Shown here: positions 31,820 to 37,008 of the stretch, one piece after another
Layout of the letters: each line of letters begins with the position of its first letter
Numbering within the stretch: the first letter of the stretch is position 1
NCBI GenBank assembly: GCA_910579655.1
Contig: CAJTVE010000027.1
Location: 1 to 37,008, forward strand
Origin: an uncultured Allobaculum sp.
GTDB lineage: Bacteria > Bacillota_I > Bacilli_A > Erysipelotrichales > Erysipelotrichaceae
Reading direction: 5' to 3'
Length of the DNA: 37,008 nucleotides
Program-made: the position numbers and the translations under genes
Notes under the pieces: generated by a model
Database searches by the model: none
What the model was told of the DNA's origin: nothing
The model's input: the letters and a program-made list of their open reading frames with translations, nothing else

Positions 31820-32878
31820 ATGGCTACATTTCCAGATTACAAAGATATTTACGTATTTGTAGAACAGAAAAACTCCGAACCAGCTGAAGTTGGTTACGAG
31901 CTCATCAACAAAGCCAGAGAGCTGGTTGATGCGGCTCCGGAACTCGGCTACAAAGTCGTTGGTGTACTCCTTGGCGAAAATGTTAAGGATAAAGCACAGG
32001 ACGTCATCGCTCATGGCGCTGACGAAGTGATCGTCATTGATGATCCAAAACTGAAAGACTACTCCACTCAGTACTACACAGACGCACTGACTCAGATGAT
32101 CGAAAAATTCAAACCATCTTCTCTGTTAACAGGTGCAACTGTTCTCGGACGCGACCTTGCTCCACGTGTTGCGGCCCGTATCAATGCAGGTCTGACTGCT
32201 GATGCAACTGGTATTGAAATTGGTAAAGATGTAAAACTGAACTCCCGTGAAGGCGTTCGTGAAATTCCAAATGATGATGCACTGCTGCTCGTTACCCGTC
32301 CTACTTTCGGCGGTAACCTGTTCGGTACAATCGTCTGCCCAAATACTCGTCCACAGATGGCTACCATCCGTCCGAAAGTATTTGACATGGCAAAACCAGA
32401 TGCTTCCAGAACTGGTGAAGTCATTGAATTTGCTCCAGTATGGGATGACAAAGCGCCAGAAGTTGTGGTTGAAGGCGTAGAACCAAAAGAAGTTGCTGGC
32501 GTAGATATCACAAAATGTGACGTTCTCGTTGGTGCTGGCCGTGGGGCCGAAGGTGCTCTTGACCTGGTTGAAGAACTCGCCAGCCTGCTCGGTGGTGAAG
32601 TTGCTGCAACTCGTGCTGCTGTTGAAGATGGCTTCCTGCCAAAAGAAAGACAGGTTGGCCAGACTGGTAAAACAGTTCGTCCAAATCTGTACGTTGCCTG
32701 CGGTATCTCTGGTGCCGTTCAGCATGTAGCGGGTATGGAAAAATCCGATTACATCATCGCGATCAACCGTGACCCAGAAGCTGAAATCTTCAAGATTGCC
32801 AACCAGGGATATGTAGGAACTGTTGAACAGGTTCTGCCAGTCCTGATTGAAGAAATCAAAAAAATCAAAGCTGCTTAA
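31820..32878 (+). CDS. etfA: Electron transfer flavoprotein subunit alpha
   Basis: The protein has 352 residues. An N-terminal alpha/beta domain is followed by the FAD-binding C-terminal domain with VGQTGKTVRPNLYVACGISGAVQHVAGM and IIAINRDPEAEIFKIANQGYVGT, the EtfA signature. It shuttles electrons between EtfB and Bcd. AAAGGAACG precedes the ATG. A hairpin follows at 32920. Confidence 0.95.
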   Translation: MATFPDYKDIYVFVEQKNSEPAEVGYELINKARELVDAAPELGYKVVGVLLGENVKDKAQDVIAHGADEVIVIDDPKLKDYSTQYYTDALTQMIEKFKPSSLLTGATVLGRDLAPRVAARINAGLTADATGIEIGKDVKLNSREGVREIPNDDALLLVTRPTFGGNLFGTIVCPNTRPQMATIRPKVFDMAKPDASRTGEVIEFAPVWDDKAPEVVVEGVEPKEVAGVDITKCDVLVGAGRGAEGALDLVEELASLLGGEVAATRAAVEDGFLPKERQVGQTGKTVRPNLYVACGISGAVQHVAGMEKSDYIIAINRDPEAEIFKIANQGYVGTVEQVLPVLIEEIKKIKAA

Positions 32879-32919
32879 TCAGATCGTTTAATCAGCATCA
32901 AAACTGAGATTTGCATTCT

Positions 32920-32963
32920 ACAGGCATGACGGATCAGTTCTAGGACGATTCGTCATGACCTGT
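32920..32963 (+). promoter_or_regulatory. Hairpin between etfA and hbd
   Basis: ACAGG-CATGACG (32920-32931) pairs with CGTCATG-CCTGT (32951-32963) with a single bulged A, over a 19-nt loop. TCCTTATTCTGTTTCTG follows. It may be a partial terminator or a processing barrier that sets the ratio of Bcd-Etf to Hbd. Confidence 0.5.
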
Positions 32964-33048
32964 TCCTTATTCTGTTTCTGTTGCCGTCAGCCGCTCAGAT
33001 TATTCTGACTGCAACAGCATCATTTCAAAGATAAAAGGAGAGAATATC

Positions 33049-33888
33049 ATGACAAAAGTAGGCGTAGTCGGCGCTGGTACTATGGGCCAGGGCATCGCAA
33101 ATGCATTTGCATCCGCTGGAAACCCTGTAACCGTTGTTGATGTTAAAAAAGAATGGGCAGAAAACGGTGTAAACAAAATCTGCGCATCCAAAGACAAACT
33201 CGTTGCGAAAGGAAAAATCACTCCTGAAGCTGCTGAAACTGCTAAATCCAACCTCAAAGCTGGTGAATACGAAGATCTCGCAGACTGCGATTTAATCGTT
33301 GAAGCTGCTCTCGAACAGATGCCTCTGAAAAAAGAAGTATTCCACAAACTTGACGAGATTGTTAAAGAAGACGCTATCTTCGCTACCAATACTTCTTCTC
33401 TGTCCATTACTGAAATCGCTAACGGCATTAAACATCCAGTCATCGGCATGCACTTCTTCAATCCAGCAGACCGTATGAAACTGGTAGAAGTTATCTCTGG
33501 TGCTAATACTCCTGACGAAGTGAAAGAAACCATCATCGAAACTTCTAAAGCAATTGGTAAAACTCCAGTAGAAGTTAAAGAAGGACCTGGCTTTGTTGTT
33601 AACCGCATCCTGATCCCAATGATCAATGAAGCAACTGGCATTCTGCAAGAAGGCCTCGCTTCTGCTTCCGATATCGATACAGCTATGCAGCTTGGTGCCA
33701 ACCACCCCATGGGACCTCTCGCTCTTGGTGACTTAATCGGTCTTGATGTCTGCCTCGCAATCATGAACGTTCTGTATGACGAAACTGGTGATCCAAAATA
33801 CCGTCCTACAACTCTGCTCAAGAAAATGGTTCGCGCTGGAAAACTCGGCCGCAAAACTGGCGAAGGCTTCTACAGCTACAAGAAATAA
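33049..33888 (+). CDS. hbd: 3-Hydroxybutyryl-CoA dehydrogenase
   Basis: The protein has 279 residues. The NAD-binding GVVGAGTMGQGIA is at 5-17. ATNTSSLSI and IGMHFFNPADRMKLVEV carry the catalytic Ser and His135. GFVVNRILIPMINEA is the dimer-domain signature. It reduces acetoacetyl-CoA to 3-hydroxybutyryl-CoA. AAAGGAGAG precedes the ATG, and a strong terminator follows. Confidence 0.96.
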   Translation: MTKVGVVGAGTMGQGIANAFASAGNPVTVVDVKKEWAENGVNKICASKDKLVAKGKITPEAAETAKSNLKAGEYEDLADCDLIVEAALEQMPLKKEVFHKLDEIVKEDAIFATNTSSLSITEIANGIKHPVIGMHFFNPADRMKLVEVISGANTPDEVKETIIETSKAIGKTPVEVKEGPGFVVNRILIPMINEATGILQEGLASASDIDTAMQLGANHPMGPLALGDLIGLDVCLAIMNVLYDETGDPKYRPTTLLKKMVRAGKLGRKTGEGFYSYKK

Positions 33889-33901
33889 GAACCGACAAAT
33901 T

Positions 33902-33931
33902 AAGGGGGAACTTGCAGTTTCCCCTTTTTTT
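33902..33931 (+). terminator. Intrinsic terminator after hbd
   Basis: AAGGGGGAAC (33902-33911) pairs with GTTTCCCCTT (33917-33926), one G-U pair, 5-nt loop, then five T. It separates hbd from crt. Confidence 0.9.
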
Positions 33932-33999
33932 CAGAGTTGATCAGCCCGCTTTTTAACAATCATCTCCGGGCAGACTGAAATAGAGAGAAAGGATAAATC

Positions 34000-34779
34000 A
34001 TGAATAAAGTACTTCTTGAAAAAGATGGCAAAGTGGCCATCATTACCATCAACAACCCAAAAGCCCTCAACGCTCTGTCAACTGAAGTGTTAGAAGATCT
34101 TGACGCTGCGGTCAATGACGTTAAAAACGATGACAACATCTATGCAGTCATCGTAACTGGTGCAGGGGATAAATCTTTCGTTGCCGGTGCCGATATTGCC
34201 GAAATGAAAGATAAAAACGTTGAAGAAGCTGCCAAATACGGCGCATTCGGAAACAAAGTTTTCCGTGAAATTGAAACCCTGAACAAACCAGTCATTGCTG
34301 CCGTAAACGGTTTTGCTCTTGGCGGCGGAAACGAACTGGCCATGTCCTGCGATATTCGTCTGGCTGCTGACAATGCAGTATTCGGACAGCCTGAAGTTGG
34401 TCTGGGCATCACTCCAGGATTTGGAGGCACTCAGCGCCTGGCTCGCCTGATTCCAGTTGGTCTGGCAAAAGAAATCATCTATACAGCCCGCAATATCAAA
34501 GCCCCAAAAGCTCTTGAAATCGGTCTGGTGAATGCGGTTTATCCTCATGAAGAACTCATGCCAGCTGCTTTAAAAATGGCTAAGGGGATTGCGAAAAACG
34601 CTCCAAAAGCGGTAGCCGCTTCTAAGAAAGCAATCAACGACGGTCTGAATGAAACCATCGATGAGGGTATTCAGACTGAAGTTGAACAGTTCTCCGGCTG
34701 CTTCGCTACTGAAGACCAGAAATACGGTATGGATTGCTTCCTGAATAAAGTTAAAGACAAACAGTTCAAAAACAAATAA
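34000..34779 (+). CDS. crt: Crotonase / 3-hydroxybutyryl-CoA dehydratase
   Basis: The protein has 259 residues. The two catalytic glutamates are spaced 20 apart as in crotonase: Glu112 in GGGNELAMSCD and Glu132 in GQPEVGLGITPGFGGTQRL. SFVAGADIAEM forms the oxyanion-hole region. It dehydrates 3-hydroxybutyryl-CoA to crotonyl-CoA, between the Hbd and Bcd steps. AGAAAGGA precedes the ATG. A terminator upstream suggests it may have its own promoter, which I could not place. Confidence 0.95.
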   Translation: MNKVLLEKDGKVAIITINNPKALNALSTEVLEDLDAAVNDVKNDDNIYAVIVTGAGDKSFVAGADIAEMKDKNVEEAAKYGAFGNKVFREIETLNKPVIAAVNGFALGGGNELAMSCDIRLAADNAVFGQPEVGLGITPGFGGTQRLARLIPVGLAKEIIYTARNIKAPKALEIGLVNAVYPHEELMPAALKMAKGIAKNAPKAVAASKKAINDGLNETIDEGIQTEVEQFSGCFATEDQKYGMDCFLNKVKDKQFKNK

Positions 34780-35240
34780 GCAAAAAAGCAGACTTAAGGT
34801 GTTTTCGAAGATGGATTGTACAGTTTTTCACTGTCCATGTCCACCATCTCAGCGCCGAAGGACAACCTTTGCATATTGAATCTCAATCTGTACAGATGCA
34901 GTCTTCGTGATAGGATATCTCGAGAGAATATCGGTGAATATCGTATCGATCTGCGTACGATCTACATATTCGACATATATGGAAAGAGGTTCAGATGAAT
35001 AACGATGGATCTGGATCAGGTCTTTGGCTCCTGATCTGAAATCTGTCAACAGTCAGGACTGACGTTTATCGTTGTGTCTGGCCCGTAGATCAGACCAGCG
35101 GTTTCGGGCGTTGCCTGTGTGAAAAGCTGCTGGTCTTTCGTTTTTTTGGATCCGCTGCCTCTTTCATGACAGTAGAGACAGTTTTGGAGTCAAACAATTT
35201 CACGATTATAAGAAACAAGAAGAATAGAAGGAGAATCATT
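34780..35240. other. 461-bp leader region before the CoA-transferase gene
   Basis: No gene is seen. It holds direct repeats of GAATATCG near 34928-34945 and a GATCAGG/CCTGATC stem (35014-35036). A terminator-like hairpin lies at 35092-35147. The length and structures suggest regulated expression or a small RNA. Confidence 0.5.
35092..35147 (+). terminator. Terminator-like hairpin (possible attenuator) before the CoA-transferase
   Basis: AGACCAGC (35092-35099) pairs perfectly with GCTGGTCT (35129-35136) with a 29-nt loop, followed by TTCG and seven T. It lies about 95 nt before the GTG start, so it either ends an upstream RNA or attenuates the gene. Confidence 0.55.
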
Positions 35241-36809
35241 GTGTCAAAAGTCATTACTCCAGCTCAGGCTGCTGAACTTGTCAAAGACGGCGACCGGCTG
35301 ACTATGCTTGGTTTTATCGGAATGGGTCATCCTCAGGAAGTGACCTATGCCATTGAAGACCGTTTCCTCAAAACTGGACATCCACGCGATATCGATCTGT
35401 TTTTCCCGACAAACGTTGGGGATGGAACAGACCGGCTGGGCATGAATCATCTGGCTCACGAAGGTCTGCTGCGTTCCATCGTTGGTGGTCACTGGAACCT
35501 TGTCCCTGCTTTACAGAAACTGGTTACAGACAATAAAGTTCAGGCCTGGAACCTTCCAATCGGAACGCTGGCCCAGCTGCTTCGTGAAGTTGCCGGCAAT
35601 CGTCCAGGTGTCATTACAAAGATCGGTCTGAATACCTTTGTTGACCCTCGCGTAGAAGGCGGCAAAATGAACGATATCACCAAAGATGACCTGGTAGAAC
35701 TCATGGTGATCGATGGGGAAGAGTACCTGCGCTACAAATCACCAAAGAAAATTGATGTTGCTGTTATCCGTGGTACATTAGCCGATGAAAGCGGCAACGT
35801 AACCATGGATAAAGAAGCTGCCTTCCTGGAAGCTCTGGCTATGGCTGAAGCCGCTCATAACACTGGCGGTATCGTCATTGCTCAGGTCGAAAATATCGTC
35901 CAGAATGGATCGCTCAATCCCAAAGACGTTAAAGTACCTGGAATCATGGTTGACTACATCGTTCAGGGAACACCGGATAACTCCTGGCAGACTTATATGA
36001 ATCCATATCTGCCTGAACTGTCCGGCCAGATCAAAAAGCCGCTTGGCGCGATGGAAAAGATGCCGCTCAATGCCCGTAAGGTGATCAGCCGTCGTGCGGC
36101 CATGGAACTTTCCAAGAATGCGATCGTAAACCTTGGAATCGGTATTCCAGAAGGAATTGCTAAAGTTGCCAACGAAGAAAAACTGCCAGGCATGAAAATG
36201 ACTGTTGAAGCCGGAAATATCGGTGGTGTACCTTCTTCAGGCGTTGGCTTTGGTTCGGCCACTAACCCTGAATGTACAATTGATTCTCCTGCCATGTTTG
36301 ATTTCTACGATGGCGGCGGCCTGGATCAGGCTTTTTTGGGTCTGGCTGAATGTGACCGTAACGGGAACATCAACGTTTCCCGTTTCGGACCCAAAATTGC
36401 TGGCTGCGGTGGTTTCATTAACATCACCCAGTCCACACCAGTTGTTGTCTTCTGTGGAACGTTCACTGCAAAAGGTTTAAAAGAAAAGATTGGCGATGGC
36501 AAACTTGAAATCATCAACGAAGGTGAAGTGAAGAAGTTCATGAACGACGTTGAACAGATTACTTTCTCCGCTGAATTCGCCAAGAATGCCGGTCAGAAAG
36601 TTCTGTACGTCACTGAACGCGCTGTCTTTGAATTACGCGATGGCGTCTTCACACTGACTGAAATCGCTCCTGGAATCGATTTACAGAAAGATGTTCTCGA
36701 TCAGATGGACTTCACTCCAGCGATTGCAGAAGATCTGAAGTTAATGGATGAAAGAATCTTCAAAGACGAACCAATGGGTCTTTTAGACGACATGAACAAA
36801 GCTGACTGA
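35241..36809 (+). CDS. Acyl-CoA:acetate CoA-transferase (propionate/acetoacetate CoA-transferase type)
   Basis: From GTG 35241 it has 522 residues with both CoA-transferase halves fused. The catalytic glutamate is Glu323 in TVEAGNIGGVPSSG, close to the position in propionate CoA-transferase. The first half contains MLGFIGMGHPQEVTYAIEDRF. AGAAGGAGA just before the GTG supports this start, and the peptide upstream of it is atypical. In this locus it most likely moves CoA from butyryl-CoA to acetate, releasing butyrate, or activates acetoacetate. The exact substrate is not readable from sequence, so no symbol is given. A strong terminator follows. Confidence 0.88.
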   Translation: MSKVITPAQAAELVKDGDRLTMLGFIGMGHPQEVTYAIEDRFLKTGHPRDIDLFFPTNVGDGTDRLGMNHLAHEGLLRSIVGGHWNLVPALQKLVTDNKVQAWNLPIGTLAQLLREVAGNRPGVITKIGLNTFVDPRVEGGKMNDITKDDLVELMVIDGEEYLRYKSPKKIDVAVIRGTLADESGNVTMDKEAAFLEALAMAEAAHNTGGIVIAQVENIVQNGSLNPKDVKVPGIMVDYIVQGTPDNSWQTYMNPYLPELSGQIKKPLGAMEKMPLNARKVISRRAAMELSKNAIVNLGIGIPEGIAKVANEEKLPGMKMTVEAGNIGGVPSSGVGFGSATNPECTIDSPAMFDFYDGGGLDQAFLGLAECDRNGNINVSRFGPKIAGCGGFINITQSTPVVVFCGTFTAKGLKEKIGDGKLEIINEGEVKKFMNDVEQITFSAEFAKNAGQKVLYVTERAVFELRDGVFTLTEIAPGIDLQKDVLDQMDFTPAIAEDLKLMDERIFKDEPMGLLDDMNKAD

Positions 36810-36851
36810 TTGCTTCTGTTCTTCTACTTTGAAAAAGATCAAACGAATTTT

Positions 36852-36885
36852 ACAGGTGCCCAGATCTCTTTGGGCACCTGTTTTT
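36852..36885 (+). terminator. Intrinsic terminator after the CoA-transferase
   Basis: CAGGTGCCCA (36853-36862) pairs perfectly with TGGGCACCTG (36871-36880) over an 8-nt loop, followed by five T. Confidence 0.92.
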
Positions 36886-36909
36886 GTCGTGTCTGAAAAG
36901 AAGTGACCG

Positions 36910-36929
36910 TTTTTTTTTTTTTTTTTTTT
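36910..36929. repeat. Homopolymer of 20 T
   Basis: Twenty consecutive T lie in the intergenic region after the CoA-transferase terminator. Such a tract is prone to slippage and to sequencing error. It may be part of the terminator of a unit outside the window. Confidence 0.85.
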
Positions 36930-36935
36930 GTAAAA

Positions 36936-36964
36936 AGACGCCATGGCCTTCGGCCACATGCCGC
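36936..36964 (-). terminator. Possible minus-strand terminator at the window edge
   Basis: On the minus strand TGTGGCC (36958-36952) pairs with GGCCATG (36949-36943, two G-U pairs) around GAA, then GCGTC and five T. It could end a minus-strand gene lying beyond the right edge. Confidence 0.35.
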
Positions 36965-37008
36965 AATGAAAATGGGTGAATCGAACTCAATAAAGGACTC
37001 AGTTCATA

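Noticed and set aside
33000..33854. Long minus-strand open frame opposite hbd
   Set aside because: It mirrors the biased codon use of hbd, and its translation is Ser-rich with no family match; hbd is certain on the plus strand.
36970..37000. tRNA T-arm-like sequence (GTTCGATTC on the minus strand)
   Set aside because: The flanks do not form the 5-bp T-stem and no other tRNA arms are present within the window.

Overview
The window looks like chromosome of an anaerobic low-GC Gram-positive bacterium (Bacillota), most likely Erysipelotrichia or a close relative. The evidence is the ytxG-like/ccpA-like pairing, the ybeY-dgkA-era-recO order, a rimP-nusA-ylxR-ylxQ-infB-rbfA operon that includes the Gram-positive genes ylxR and ylxQ, lipobox lipoproteins, and a Bcd-Etf butyrate module with Rex-like operators. 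UGA is used as a stop, so the Mollicutes code is excluded. The genus cannot be fixed from the sequence alone.

Layout. 1-505: the 3' end of an IscB-type (IS605-like) element with its right-end hairpin. 626-2864: a DUF948 (YtxG-like) protein, an acidic helical protein and a CcpA-like LacI regulator. 3042-5698: ybeY, dgkA, era, recO. 5835-7490 (minus): rqcH. 7860-8744: an unknown lipoprotein. 8979-12401 (minus): pstS-pstC-pstA-pstB behind a three-box PhoP-like site. 12804-19107: gmk, then the nusA-infB translation/transcription operon with several structured leaders. 19322-20332: a membrane-anchored metallopeptidase resembling the catalytic domain of anthrax lethal factor. 21077-21592: a Panacea/SocA-like protein. 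22372-26672 (minus): a heterodimeric CydDC-like ABC exporter followed by a YgbA-YbaN fusion. 27348-36809: the butyrate locus, with thiolase on the minus strand divergent from bcd-etfB-etfA, then hbd, crt and a CoA-transferase.

How the genes work together. Thiolase, Hbd, Crt, Bcd-EtfAB and the CoA-transferase make a complete acetyl-CoA to butyrate route. The 1.3-kb gap between thl and bcd carries four Rex-like operators, so an NADH/NAD+ sensor probably controls both arms. The pst operon is a complete high-affinity phosphate importer, although no phoU follows it.

The most unusual item is PstS. Its two conserved halves appear in swapped order: the motifs that normally form the C-terminal half follow the lipobox directly, and the normal N-terminal half comes last. 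This looks like a natural circular permutation of a phosphate-binding protein. Other points worth attention are the lethal-factor-like membrane protease, the nitrosative-stress-type fusion beside the exporter, the RNA structures before rimP, ylxR and infB, and terminators embedded in the 3' ends of coding sequences.
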